Assembly (NCBI GenBank): GCA_949825045.1
Contig: OX463812.1
Span: 4,014,661 to 4,078,660, forward strand
Source of the DNA: Argyresthia goedartella
Lineage: Eukaryota > Arthropoda > Insecta > Lepidoptera > Argyresthiidae
DNA length: 64,000 nt
Direction of reading: 5' to 3'
Made by a program: the position numbers and the translations under genes
The notes under the pieces: model-generated
What the model was told of the DNA's origin: nothing
Databases searched by the model: none
Seen by the model: only the letters and a program-made list of their open reading frames with translations
In this document: positions 39,877 through 51,101 of the stretch, piece after piece
Layout of the letters: each line of letters opens with the position of its first letter
Position numbering within the stretch: position 1 is the first letter of the stretch

Positions 39877-42813
39877 ATGGATAGTTTATGTAATATTGAT
39901 AATAGTTTTTTCTCTTGTTCCTCAAGCGACGACTACATTAGTGCGGAGAGCGATAACTCCTTTGTGGTGGAACCGCTATCCGCCAAACTGAGGACTGTCT
40001 TTGTTGGCCTGGAGGGTAACTTAAATATTGTTCATATCAATGCCCAAAGCATCCACTCTAGTTACCCAGACCTTCTCGAAGCGTTCAGCACAAAACATGT
40101 GGATGGTATACTTATTTCTGAATCTTTCCTAAAACCTTCTATGCCTTCCACCATGTATTCACTACCTGGATACCAGCTGTATCGGAACGATAGAGTTGGA
40201 AAAGCTGGTGGTGGTGTAGCTATTTTCCTTCGTTCGGACATATCCTGCAAAGTTGTGAGTGTCTCACCGAGTGAGTACTCTGAATCTGCTGAACATCTTT
40301 TCCTTGAAATCTGTCTTCACCATAGTAAAGTTCTGCTCGGTGTTCTCTACAGTCCTTCGCTTCTCATCAATTACTTCGATTCCTTCGAGTCCCTGCTCAA
40401 TGAGCTGACTCCTCTTTATAATGATGTCCTCATCCTCGGCGACTTTAATACATGTCTTCTTAAAAATGATTCCCGCTCGGCCCAACTCCGGTCTATTGTC
40501 AATTCATTCAACTTGCATATTCTCCCTCTAAATGCGACTCATTGTCAACCACATTGTACTCCCTCTCTCCTTGATATCATGATATCATCTGATATAGACA
40601 AAGTTGCTGCCCACGGTCAATTTAATTCTCCTTTTTCTTATCATGACCTGGTTTATCTCTCCTATAAGGTCAAGTCTCCCAAGAACAGAGCCAAATTTAT
40701 CTTTCTTCGTAGCTTTAAGGGCATTGATCCATCGTTACTCCAATCTGATGCATCATCAATCGATTGGTCACCTGACATTTCTAGTGAGGCCGTTGACGAC
40801 AAGATCCACCATTTCAACACAATTATTCTGGGACTATTTGACAAACACGCACCCATCAAAAAGGTCAAAGTAAAACACCTTCCTGCGCCTTGGCTCACGG
40901 ACCCCATCAAACGGTTGATGGCTAAACGGAACCGAGCTAAATATCAGCATAAAAAGGAACCCACCGACGATAATTTTGCTGCCTACAAATGCCTCCGGAA
41001 CCGTTGTAACCGTATGTGCCGTGATGCCAAGCGTCGCCACATCTTTGAGTGCATTCAAAACTACACCCCTTCCGAAGTGTGGAAATTCCTGAGATCTCTA
41101 GGTGTCGGTAAGCCCCATAATCAAATGGTTGGTGACGTCGATCTCAACGGTCTTAACAGATTTTTCTCGGCTCCCCCAGTCGTTATGGATCCCATCGTTA
41201 AGGATGCCACTCTGCATGGGCTCCGCTCCAGGCCGGCGTTGACCTCCACTCCTTTCGACTTCAGTCCAGTCGGAATTAACACAGTTAAGAAGGCGGTGCT
41301 GGCTATCTCATCGAAAGCTGTAGGTGATGATTGCATCTGCTCTAATATGATCAGCAACGTGCTCGATTATATTCTTCCCGCTATCACACACATTATAAAT
41401 CACTCTCTCTCTAGCTGTTCTTTCCCCTATGTGTGGAAAAAAGCATTAGTCATACCTTTACCCAAATCCTCAAACCCCTCCTCTTTCAAAGAGTATCGTC
41501 CTATTTCTATCCTGCCTATGCTTTCCAAAGTCCTAGAATCCATTGTCCACTCCCAGCATTCCTCCTACCTTACGTCTCACTGTCTGCTGAATCGATTCCA
41601 GTCGGGATTCAGGCCGGGTCATAGTACCGTTACGGCCTTACTCAAAGTCACTGACGACATTCAGTTGGCTATGGACGAGAAACAGCTCACCGTACTAGCG
41701 CTACTTGACTTCAGCAGCGCATTCAACTGTGTTGATTTCGACATCCTCGTTGAGATACTGAAGTCTCTGAATGTCTCCCCGGCCTCAGCCAGCTGGTTCG
41801 ACTCCTACCTGAGAGGTCGTCAGCAGCGTATAAGGTCCGAGGAGACTTCAACAGAATGGTGCGACCTTTTTGCAGGGGTGCCTCAGGGTGGTATCCTGTC
41901 CCCTCTTCTCTTTTCTGTCTTCATAAATTCTATCTCAGATACTCTCTCTTCCTCTTATCATCTCTATGCCGATGATCTCCAAATTTACCGTCATTTTTCT
42001 CCCTGTGATGTTAACTCTGCTGTGGCCTTGCTGAATGCTGATCTTGAGTGTATCAGGGATTGGGCTCTGTCACACGGGCTACTCGTCAATCCTTGTAAGT
42101 CGCAGTCACTGATTATCGGGTCCAGGCACTCTCTCCAAGTGTTACAGCATATGTCCACTGCACCCATAATGTACGATGGAATCGTAATTCCCTACAGCTC
42201 CAAGGCCAAAAATCTCGGAGTCATCTTTGATAACCTGCTGTCTTGGTCAGCGCATGTCTGCGAGGTTAGTAGGCGTGTCTTCGCTACGTTTTACTCTCTC
42301 AGACGACTTCAGCACTTCTTACCTCTTCAGACCAAAATTACACTCGCCCAATCTCTGTTACTTCCCCTCATTGACTACGCAGATGTCTGCTGGATCAGCG
42401 CAAACGAAGAGCAACTGGACAAACTCGAGCGACTTCAAAATCTTGGGATTCGGTTTATTTTCGGTTTGCGCAAATTTGACCATGTTTCTCAGTATCGCAG
42501 GGATCTGAAGTGGCTTCCAATCCGTCTTCGCCGGGATTCCCACATCCTCTTCACTCTCTTTAAGATTTTACATAATCCTCATTACCCTGGCTTCTTACGT
42601 GATTCGTTCACTTTTCTTTCTTCAGATAGGCCTCGGAGACCTCACACTCGGTCGCTGCTCACAACACCGCAACATAAAACTGTCGCATATGAACATGGGT
42701 TCCGACTCCGGGCTATCAAGCTCTGGAACAAACTCCCCAGCACCGTCAGGGACAGTCCATCTCTTAACATCTTCAAAAGTAGTTTGAAGGAACATTACCT
42801 TTCTCTTCTGTAG
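39877..42813 (+). CDS. LINE family F ORF2: endonuclease-reverse transcriptase
   Basis: An intact 978-residue frame with no internal stop. The APE-type endonuclease spans about 50-270: Asn in HINAQS, Glu in ISESFL, ILGDFN (about 186), SYHDLVYL (about 254). A basic linker follows. The reverse transcriptase spans about 510-790: KALVIPLPKSSNPSSFKEYR, GFRPGHSTVTALL, first Asp in ALLDFSSAFN (about 608), GVPQGGILSPLLFS, and the YADD box (about 697). The C-terminal tail (about 790-978) includes SLLLPLIDYADVCW and LPSTVRDSPS. It nicks target DNA and copies the LINE RNA onto it. The start ATG at 39,877 follows the TA run. Clade is CR1/jockey-group; the exact name is not certain. Possibly still active. 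Confidence 0.92.
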   Translation: MDSLCNIDNSFFSCSSSDDYISAESDNSFVVEPLSAKLRTVFVGLEGNLNIVHINAQSIHSSYPDLLEAFSTKHVDGILISESFLKPSMPSTMYSLPGYQLYRNDRVGKAGGGVAIFLRSDISCKVVSVSPSEYSESAEHLFLEICLHHSKVLLGVLYSPSLLINYFDSFESLLNELTPLYNDVLILGDFNTCLLKNDSRSAQLRSIVNSFNLHILPLNATHCQPHCTPSLLDIMISSDIDKVAAHGQFNSPFSYHDLVYLSYKVKSPKNRAKFIFLRSFKGIDPSLLQSDASSIDWSPDISSEAVDDKIHHFNTIILGLFDKHAPIKKVKVKHLPAPWLTDPIKRLMAKRNRAKYQHKKEPTDDNFAAYKCLRNRCNRMCRDAKRRHIFECIQNYTPSEVWKFLRSLGVGKPHNQMVGDVDLNGLNRFFSAPPVVMDPIVKDATLHGLRSRPALTSTPFDFSPVGINTVKKAVLAISSKAVGDDCICSNMISNVLDYILPAITHIINHSLSSCSFPYVWKKALVIPLPKSSNPSSFKEYRPISILPMLSKVLESIVHSQHSSYLTSHCLLNRFQSGFRPGHSTVTALLKVTDDIQLAMDEKQLTVLALLDFSSAFNCVDFDILVEILKSLNVSPASASWFDSYLRGRQQRIRSEETSTEWCDLFAGVPQGGILSPLLFSVFINSISDTLSSSYHLYADDLQIYRHFSPCDVNSAVALLNADLECIRDWALSHGLLVNPCKSQSLIIGSRHSLQVLQHMSTAPIMYDGIVIPYSSKAKNLGVIFDNLLSWSAHVCEVSRRVFATFYSLRRLQHFLPLQTKITLAQSLLLPLIDYADVCWISANEEQLDKLERLQNLGIRFIFGLRKFDHVSQYRRDLKWLPIRLRRDSHILFTLFKILHNPHYPGFLRDSFTFLSSDRPRRPHTRSLLTTPQHKTVAYEHGFRLRAIKLWNKLPSTVRDSPSLNIFKSSLKEHYLSLL

Positions 42814-43146
42814 TAGATTATATTTTATTTATATATTGTATAGGTATTTATTGATATTTAAATATAGTATTTATAGGTATTATATTATTATGTAGGTTCT
42901 CATTTATTTATATGTGTAAATATGTAAGTAATTTATTATAAATATATTAAAGTCACTCTGATGTTTAGTTTTTTTTATATGTTGTGCATAATAGGTCTAT
43001 CCCTTCGCATGAAACTATTTTTCCCTGTCAGCCCTGGGTTTGCTGGAAGAAATCTCTATATAGAGATAAGCACGCCTTTGTTTACTAACTATGTTTGTAA
43101 TTGTCCACTAATGTGTATATGCAATAAAGTATAATAATAATAATAA

Positions 43147-43761
43147 ATATCCATCGGCAGTACATAGGTGTGATCTATTCTGTGTATTAATATTTAGTAA
43201 ACGGCATGGTAAGCAGAAAAAAGCATTTTTACTTGGACTCCAGATCAACCAATCACTTGGTACCGTCTTTCCATTTGGCATAATTCTTTGTAGAAGTGAT
43301 GTAGAAAATGGTTCGTTTAATTTATCCCGTGGAAAAGTCGAAGGCATTTTCTGACATCCTCGCCGAATAATGTCTTGAATCACATTAGGTTGCGGAAATT
43401 CCATTTCAAGGTTTCCAATATCAAAATCATTAAGACAGTCATACCTTGCTTGTACTTTGGCTGATTCTGCTGTTTCATTTTGGTTCGATGTATGGCCAAT
43501 ATTCAGAGTGTCATCACGGGTCATATCTTTGGAAGGAGCAATGTAGTCTGAAGAATTCACGGGTCCTTTTTCAGAAGTATCCGGAAGCTGCTGATTCTCT
43601 GAAGTTCCAGGAATGACTTCACTTGTACTTTGCGGGACATCTCTCTTCGAAAAAACATCAAAAGCTGCAAGAGTTTTTTGTGATTTTTGTGCTTTTGAGA
43701 TGTTCTGTTCTCGCTCCGCTCGCTCTTTTCTCTTCTGGCTTCCGGATTTGTGTTGATACAT
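43147..43761 (-). pseudogene. hAT transposase, N-terminal part
   Basis: ATG at 43,761 (MYQHKSGSQKRKERAEREQN) opens a basic helix, a Ser/Thr-rich linker, then the conserved N-terminal region of ZMYM/TTF-type hAT proteins: IIRRGCQKMPSTFPRDKLNE, FSTSLLQRIMPNGK, SDWLIWSPSKNAFFCLPCRL, and RSHLCTADGY, where the LINE F insertion cuts in. A likely acceptor (TATTTTTCAG) ends at 43,771, just upstream of the ATG, so the transcript has a 5' UTR intron. Its donor is probably at 51,399. Confidence 0.88.
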
Positions 43762-43840
43762 TTTGGCTAACTGAAAAATATAGTTATTTAATTGATTATT
43801 AATGCATTTAATATTTAATATTACTTTCCGAAACTAACAA

Positions 43841-44388
43841 TGTTCAGGCTTCTCAGCACCTAATGACCTCGTAGGGGCCCATCAGCTACGAGGTAGCGTG
43901 ACGATCAGGTGCCAAGAAGTGATGAACGTCAGCGATTCACCGAGCTAAAGTTATGTGGGGTAGATCTAACCTGGTCTGTGCTTCGGACCCGTCAACCTCC
44001 TGTCTCTCTGCAAGGCCCGGGCGCGCCCTAGGCTCTTCTTGGTAGACAGGTTCTTCAGCCAACCAGGTATGACTGGCGGGCCAGCTTCAATGAGCACAGT
44101 GGTCCAACACAGGTTATGTTCTACGTGGTAAATACAAATCGGGCACGAAAATCCGAACTTTATCTGGTTCGAGAGACAACGGCACACTCAGCTATATTAA
44201 CAATCCTGAGGGAATCCCGAATACATTCCAGATGGCCTGCGATTTAATTTCAATACCCTAACCAAAACGCGTTTACATTGCGAGGGCTTTCGTCTGTCAG
44301 TTGTCAAAACTGCCTGATTGACAGCTAACGTCAAAATAAAAATGGCCGTTCAGAAACCATCGATCGAATATCGATTTGGAATCGAACA
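43841..44388 (-). repeat. BEL element 2, 3' LTR (548 bp)
   Basis: TGTTCAGGCTTCTCAGCACC ... GGAATCGAACA. Differences from the 5' LTR are clustered near 43,884, 43,927-43,930 and 43,953, with one near 44,347. Confidence 0.92.
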
Positions 44389-44479
44389 ATCACCCGCCCG
44401 GACAGGCACCCACCTGTCCCCTAATCTACGGGCAGCCGAGACAACGTTGCTACCGCTCGTTTTAGAACCGAGCCTCCTA

Positions 44480-47400
44480 CTAGAACCTCTGCAGACCGGG
44501 GTTCCCGTCCTTGCCAAGGAACAAGTTAACAATGCGCCCCCTGCGCCAACGTAGTGGCGGTAGGTTAGCATCCTTAACCAGAACAAGGTCACCAACACTA
44601 GGGGGGCTAGTTTTGTCAGTCCACTTAAGGCGCTGTTGTAAGATATGCAGATACTCGAGCGACCAACGCTTCCAGAAATTCTGAGTAAACTGCTGCAACA
44701 TCTGATAACTTGAGAACCGATACAATTTCACTCCCTCGAAGGGGTGCTCGGGCAACGCGTTAAGTGGCTGTCCTATCAAGAAATGGCCTGGGGTCAGAGC
44801 CTCCAGGTCATTTGGATCCGAGCTGAGCGGACACAACGGTCGCGAATTGAGAACGGCCTCGATCTTACAAAACAATGTCGCGAGCTCCTCAAAAGTCAGC
44901 GCGGTCTGACCTACTATACGCCCTAAGTGCGTCTTAGCTGACTTAACTACGGCCCAAAAATCCCACCCCAGTGGGGGCAAATCGGTGGGCTGAAGGTCCA
45001 CTGTATACCCCGACGGGAAAGGGCCGTTCCAATATCCACTTTATTTACATTCAAAAAGTTGACTATCTCTCGTAAGTATCGTTCCGCACCTATGTAGTTA
45101 GTGCCGTTATCAGAGCGGATCAAAGTTGGAAGTCCCCTTCGAGAAACAAACCTATCCAAACAAGCAATGAAAGCCTCTGTCGAGAGATCAGCAACGAGCT
45201 CGAGATGTACCGCCTTGGTGGATAAACAAACAAACACACATAGGTACGCCTTGTATTGCTTAGCGGTACGCAATCGTGAACTCTTCACCATAAACGGTCC
45301 TGCAAAATCCGTACCAACACCTGAAAATGGTCTGACCTCATTCACACGATCAGGGGGCAAGTCCCCCATGAGAGGTTGCATCGTGGCAGCCTTAAGTCGA
45401 TAACAAGGCATGCACCGAAACACGATGTTCCGTATGACACGGCGGGCAGATAAGATCCAAAACTCCCTCTGGAGCGTGGCCAACAACGCGTTACAGCCGG
45501 CATGCGCGTTTTTAATATGACGATCAGTCACCAGCAATTCAACTAACTGTCCCCCCTTGGGAAGCAGAAGTGGGTGACGAGCCGAATACGACAGATTCGC
45601 ATTGCGCAATCTTCCTCCTACCCGAAGTAACCCGGTCGAATCAACAAAGGGGTTGAGACGCGCGACGGCTCCCTTCAATTTCGAACATCCACTTCGTATA
45701 ATCTCCAATTCTGCCCCAAACTTCGAGGACTGTACCAACCGGACCAAATTCAACAGCGACTCGTTTCGCTCTGCTGGAGTCAGAATAGGGTTCAACGTTC
45801 GCTGATCGCGAGGAGTACGACAATTTCGAGCGAATCTCCTAATCCAAGTGGACACGTTTATCAACTTGTCAAGTGAGCTATACCGGTCCAGCAGAAACCC
45901 GGCGTCAGGGTCCTCAGCCTTCTGGGTAACATGCACGGCCGCTCTGAAGCCATGATCCGAAGATACTACTACATGGCTGTGGGGCCAGTCCCATTCTCTC
46001 TTGGCAAGCCAGGGTGGTCCCCACCACAAATGGTGTTTAACGAGTTCAGGAGCCCGACATCCCCTGAATGCACAATCAGACGGGTTCAATTCTCCTGGTA
46101 CATGTCTCTAGGTCAGTGGGACCTCAGACGACACAATCTGGGAGACACGGTTCGCAACAAAAACCTCTAAGTTATGGACCGAAGCCTTCAGCCAGCACAA
46201 AACAATCTGGCTGTCCGTCCAAGCGTACACCGTATCCTCCAAAACCACTGACCCACGCAACACTGTTAGAGTGTGATTCAAAAGTTTGGTCAAAAGAGCA
46301 GCCCCGGACAGTTCCAGTTTTGGAATCGTCATCCTTGTCCGAATAGGCGCTACCTTGCTTTTTGCCAAAACCAAACGCACGTCGACCTCCCCGTTGGAGG
46401 TGACGGTTCGCAAATAAACCGCTGCCGCAAACCCTCGTTCAGAGGCATCACAAAACCCGTGAAGGGTTGCCGTGTAATCCCCAGCAGGGACCAATTTCCT
46501 CGGCAGCGATACATTATTTATGTCCGATAGCGAGGTGAACATTCGCGTCCAGTCAATCAATAAATCACCTGAGAGGTGGGTGTCCCAGGTCAACTAAGCC
46601 GCCCATAGCCTTTGCATAAAACATTTGAGAGCAAAGGTGACTGGAGAAATCCATCCATTCGGGTCGAACGTTCTCGCAATCGTTGACAGTACTGACCGCT
46701 TCGTCCAGGCCTTCGGTGTTTCTAAAACCACCCGATAGGTAAACTCATCATGGACGGGCCGGTACTGAATTCCTAGCACTGACAACATGTTAGGGTTGTC
46801 AGGATTCTCAAAAACGTGCGGGTCTTGTTGAAACTCATCTGGGAGATGAGCCATCAACTCAGGGGAGTTGGACATCCACTTGCGTAGTTCATAGCCGCCT
46901 CGTTCCAGCAATTGAATGAGCTCGTCACGTTGGTCCAGAGCTTCCTCTACACTGGCTGCCCCTGTGCAGACGTCATCGACGTACAAATCTTGCCTAAGAT
47001 AGCGGCGGCTCTAGGATAGCTCACACGGTCACGCGACGCCAACTCCCGCAGGGTACGCATCGCCAAATACGGGCTAGACCGTAACCCATACGTGTTCGTG
47101 TTTAACTCATAGACCTTGACTGGCTCGGCCGTGGACTCACGCCAAAGTATCAACTGATACCTTCTGTCAGCCGGATGAATTACCGTTTGCCTAAACATCA
47201 TCCGAATGTCTGCGACAAATACAATCTGGTGTCTCCGAAAGCTCGTGAGAATATCCGAAATATCACGACTCAACTTGGGTCCCGAATGTAGACACTGATT
47301 CAGGGACATCCCGTTCGAGGTAGGTGCTGACCCATCAAAAACAACTCGAATCTTGCCGGTAGGGGTTCGCAGGACGGCATGGTGTGGAAGGAAACAATGA

Positions 47401-48308
47401 TCCTCAGATCTCCAGTCCACACCCGATACCGACATGTGTCCTAACGACTCATACTCCCTCATGAAATCGACGTATTTTTGTTTAAATACGGCGTCCTTTG
47501 ACATCCTGCGCTCCATCGACATCAATCTCGTCTCAGCCATCTTCCTAGATTCTCCTAGTGGCGGTCGATCGGCCCTGAAAGGCAGTCGAGTTACAAACCG
47601 ACCAGAACGAAGGCGACCAGTACTATTCTGGTAAAACAACTCGCACTCTTCTTCGTCTGCGTCAACTCGACAAACGGTGGGAGGTTCCTCTATCTCCCAG
47701 AAACGTTGGATAGCGTCTGACAACGCTGAGCCAATAAGTATGCCATCTGACTCGGCAGGCCTAACCATTGGCAATGCCGGACCCATGATCACGTGACCAA
47801 ACTTAGTATCCACAGCAATCAACCCGTCCGGTTGAAGAACTCGCCGATCCGACAACAGAAACCTACCCAGAACGTCTGCTCCCAGTAGCAGGTCGACCGG
47901 GGCTGGAGTGTCAAAATCGGGATCCGCCAACTTGAGTCCTGATGTCAGGAATCGAACGGCCGGATTCAACTTCACCAAGGGGTGTCTTCCCATGACATGC
48001 GTCATTACTAAAGCTTGCACGGATATTTTTGTCAAAATGTCATAACGTGGAGTGAACGTGATCACCGATTGACCAACTACATTCGTAACCGTAACATTCC
48101 CCACGCCCGTATTTATTTATTATACCTATTTACCTTGAGGCCCAACCATTTTGCTAAATCATTCGATACAATGCAGCCCTGAGCTCCAGAATCTAATAGG
48201 GCGCGAACATATGTTGGGTTGCCCGCCAAATCCCATACAAGCACAGAGGCGATCGGTAACACCACCGTCTCCGGTTGGGGGGCAACAAATGGTTGGGCCG
48301 CAAATTCC
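44480..48308 (-). pseudogene. BEL 2 protease, reverse transcriptase, RNase H and integrase
   Basis: Read from 48,308 downward. Protease with DSGAQGCIVSND near 48,190, then a short disrupted stretch with stops. RT from 48,104 (RVVFDGSAPTSNGMSLNQCL) to the MYVDDV box at 46,986, where the frame changes. A TAG near 46,594. RNase H with GFCDASERGFAAAVYLRT and AWTDSQIVLCWL, then a TAG near 46,106. Integrase zinc domain near 45,470 and core motifs VGTDFAGPF and RSDNGTNYIGA. A last frame change near 44,950 leads to the LQRLKWTDKTSPPSVGDLVL-type tail ending at 44,480. At least two stops and two frameshifts: dead. Confidence 0.88.
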
Positions 48309-49021
48309 TAGCGAGGGCCCCCGGGGCCCCACTCTGCCTGTAACCGATCAGGTATGCAGCTATACGCCAGAGGGTCCCATTGTACAAATGGCCCATGCGC
48401 CGGTTCCATTGCCACCCTACGATTCCCCGTAAAGGGGGGTGGGCGTGAATTCAACCGTGGCCGCTCCATGAGCGGGGGGAACATCACATGTGACCGACGA
48501 GGACGAGGCGAAGAGCGGGGCGACAACTGAGGCGGCATCCGAACCGCACCCGCATAGCTCGAAGGTGTCCCATGCCACCCGCCCGACACGGCCTGCTCAA
48601 CACACCCAATGTCCCGCTGAGTCGGATGCTGAGTCGCAACCGAAAACTCAGGGCCCCCCATGTAATGATCCTGAGTGCGGCCTTGCACCCTAGTACTGCC
48701 CTGTGCATGTGGGGACGTTGGCCCCTGAGTTGCGCTCCGAGTCGCAAACGAATTCTCAGGGCCCCATGCCGTGTCACCCTGGGTACGGCCCTGTGGTGGC
48801 TGTTGGCCGGACCGGTTCATGCACAACAGATTGTTGTGGGGCATACCACAATATCCGCACATATGTGTGCGCGTGCAGTCCCTAGCCATGTGTGGCCCGA
48901 GGCACAGGAAACACCAGCTCCGCTGCTTGGCCATCCGGCGCCGTCCCTGAACCCTAAGTTCCCCGAACTTATTGCAATTGGCCACAGCATGGCCAATCTG
49001 CCTACAACAAGGTCTCACCAT
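48309..49021 (-). pseudogene. BEL 2 Gag zinc-finger region
   Basis: A Cys/His-rich segment (CCRQIGHAVANCNKFG, then CFLCLGPHMARDCTRTHMCGY and C-x2-C-x-H variants) followed by a Pro/Gly/Arg-rich linker, in a different frame from the Gag N-terminus with a 20-base overlap at 49,002-49,021. It binds RNA in the family. The frame change is either decay or a programmed shift; decay is more likely here. Confidence 0.75.
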
Positions 49022-50018
49022 GTGGGGTCAATTCACTCACAGTCCCATACGACTGCTGGTTGGTGCGGTCTTTCCTCGTCGGAGGGCCCCTACTCACAGC
49101 GCTCCCGGCAGCTCTCTGTGGCTCCGAAGGATGGGTGACCGTCAACCCCAAATTCTCTGCCCGTCGAGCCTCCTCTTCGAAAAATCCGACCAAGTCGGAG
49201 AAGGCGGGCAGGTCCTCGGCCGACCTCCCGTGAGACTGTTCGAAACGAGTCTGCACGTCAGCGGGTAGGCGGGAAAGTACAATGTACAACAGTAGGTACG
49301 ACCATTCACCAACCGGAAGTCCAAGATTCTCTAGAGCCTTGGTGACGGACAACAATGGGTTCAAAACCTCCGTCTGTATGGCTCCGACCTTGTTCACAAC
49401 CGGGATGCTAAACAAACGGTTCAGTTGGGCATCAGCCAACCTCCGTTTGTTGTGGTAACGTCTGACCAACAATTGCCTGGCCATCTCATAGTTACCCTCC
49501 GTAACTGTCAAATGAGCGACCAGCTCCCTAGGCTCACCCCTCAATGCTGCCACCAGCTGAGCCATCTTGACAGACTTGGTAATGTCCGATTGCATGTGCA
49601 CCAAACTGTCGAACAGATTGATGAAGCTCATCCATTCACCGGACACGCCGTCAAAGATAGGCATAGTTATGGCAGGTAACCTGGACCCCGATCCCTGATG
49701 CGGCAGAGGTGCTTCAATGTCACCACCATGGCTGGACTCGCGCTGTCTACGTATGTCCGCAGCCTTCTGCGTGATAGCTGCTGCCATCTTCATACATTGG
49801 TCGACATCCCCTATCAACCGTGACAGCCTGTCAGGTGCACAACCATCAACTGATTCCGCCTGCGCGGACAATTCGAGCACCCTATTGTAACGTTCCTTAA
49901 CGTCCATAGACCGCTCCAATACCACATCATGCCTATCTAAACGGTCTATCAGACCGTGTGCGGAGGAAAACCATCTGAGTTCCTTAGAAACACCCTTCTG
50001 GATATCAGATAAAGACAT
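49002..50018 (-). CDS. BEL 2 Gag, N-terminal and capsid region
   Basis: A 338-residue frame from ATG 50,018 (MSLSDIQKGVSKELRWFSSA), helical at the N-terminus. The Pao-type capsid region follows from LPAITMPIFDGVSGEWMSFI (about 114) through REPRELVAHLTVTEGNYEMA and RRYHNKRRLADAQLNRLF, the region annotated DUF1759 in this family. It runs into the shifted zinc region at 49,021. Confidence 0.85.
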   Translation of the reverse strand: MSLSDIQKGVSKELRWFSSAHGLIDRLDRHDVVLERSMDVKERYNRVLELSAQAESVDGCAPDRLSRLIGDVDQCMKMAAAITQKAADIRRQRESSHGGDIEAPLPHQGSGSRLPAITMPIFDGVSGEWMSFINLFDSLVHMQSDITKSVKMAQLVAALRGEPRELVAHLTVTEGNYEMARQLLVRRYHNKRRLADAQLNRLFSIPVVNKVGAIQTEVLNPLLSVTKALENLGLPVGEWSYLLLYIVLSRLPADVQTRFEQSHGRSAEDLPAFSDLVGFFEEEARRAENLGLTVTHPSEPQRAAGSAVSRGPPTRKDRTNQQSYGTVSELTPHGETLL

Positions 50019-50548
50019 GATCGGAACGATACTTACTCACAATTTGCAGTAACTCAATTTTATTGGACCCTCCAGTCTATAACCCAAACGAGGGAACCCT
50101 AAACTATAACTTAAACAATGTTGTTTTCCTTAAACAATAGGAACCGGGTTTTATATCTATATAAATTATATTTATATAGTCAATTATCAAATATTATATC
50201 TATATAGTCAATATTAGTTCAAGTTATAAATTGCTATAAATTGAAAACAATGTAATAGCCTGCTATCAATAGATGTAACTACCTATGTTAACCAAAACAT
50301 TCATTCAATAGCATTACTAGACCACTAATAGATTGACTAACTGGTAATTCAATGCAAATTTCAATTCAATATCTGTCTGTCTTCTACCAGCAATAGACTT
50401 ATAGCTTACAATACTACCAATCTATGTGGATACAGGAACAACCAAGTTACTTAACCGCCTATACCTACAGATTGATAGTCCCAAATCGTGCCTTCCTGGA
50501 GCCCTTGACGGCTGCAAATCTCAGGAAGCCACGCTCTAGTTACCAAAA
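50019..50548 (-). other. BEL 2 leader and primer binding site
   Basis: Non-coding leader between 5' LTR and gag. On the minus strand TGGTAACTAGAGCGTGGC (50,545-50,528) begins three bases after the LTR, at the primer-site position. I cannot name the tRNA with confidence. Confidence 0.6.
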
Positions 50549-51096
50549 TGTTCAGGCTTCTCAGCACCTAATGACCTCGTAGGGGCCCATCAGCTACGAG
50601 GTAGAGTGACGATCAGGTGCCAAGAAGTGATGAACCTTGGCGATTCACCGAGCTAAAGTTGTGTGGGGTAGATCTAACCTGGTCTGTGCTTCGGACCCGT
50701 CAACCTCCTGTCTCTCTGCAAGGCCCGGGCGCGCCCTAGGCTCTTCTTGGTAGACAGGTTCTTCAGCCAACCAGGTATGACTGGCGGGCCAGCTTCAATG
50801 AGCACAGTGGTCCAACACAGGTTATGTTCTACGTGGTAAATACAAATCGGGCACGAAAATCCGAACTTTATCTGGTTCGAGAGACAACGGCACACTCAGC
50901 TATATTAACAATCCTGAGGGAATCCCGAATACATTCCAGATGGCCTGCGATTTAATTTCAATACCCTAACCAAAACGCGTTTACATTGCGAGGGCTTTCG
51001 TCTGTCAGTTGTCAAAACTGCCTGATTGACAGCTAACGTCAAAATAAAAATGGCCATTCAGAAACCATCGATCGAATATCGATTTGGAATCGAACA
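50549..51096 (-). repeat. BEL element 2, 5' LTR (548 bp)
   Basis: Same length as 43,841-44,388 with about six visible substitutions. Flanked on the right by the target duplication AACAA. Confidence 0.92.
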
Positions 51097-51101
51097 AACA
51101 A

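Larger units (their letters stand above)
39113..43146 (+). mobile_element. LINE family F, copy 2, with intact ORF2
   Basis: 5'-truncated within ORF1 (starts TACAGCCGCTGACATCCGAG, equal to position 9086 of copy 1), followed by an inter-ORF region with a (TA)n run, ORF2, and a 3' UTR ending in a stem-loop, TGCAATAAAGTAT and (AAT)n at 43,127-43,146. It is inserted in the hAT transposase N-terminal region. No clear target duplication; hAT sequence resumes exactly, so the insertion was nearly blunt. Confidence 0.88.
43841..51096 (-). mobile_element. BEL/Pao LTR retrotransposon 2, decayed
   Basis: 7,256 bp with 548-bp LTRs, TGTTC...GAACA ends and a 5-bp target duplication AACAA (43,836-43,840 and 51,097-51,101). 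It has Gag-Pol on the minus strand with stops and frameshifts. The LTRs differ at about six sites by eye, so it is older than BEL element 1. It sits in the 5' UTR intron of the hAT gene. Confidence 0.93.
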
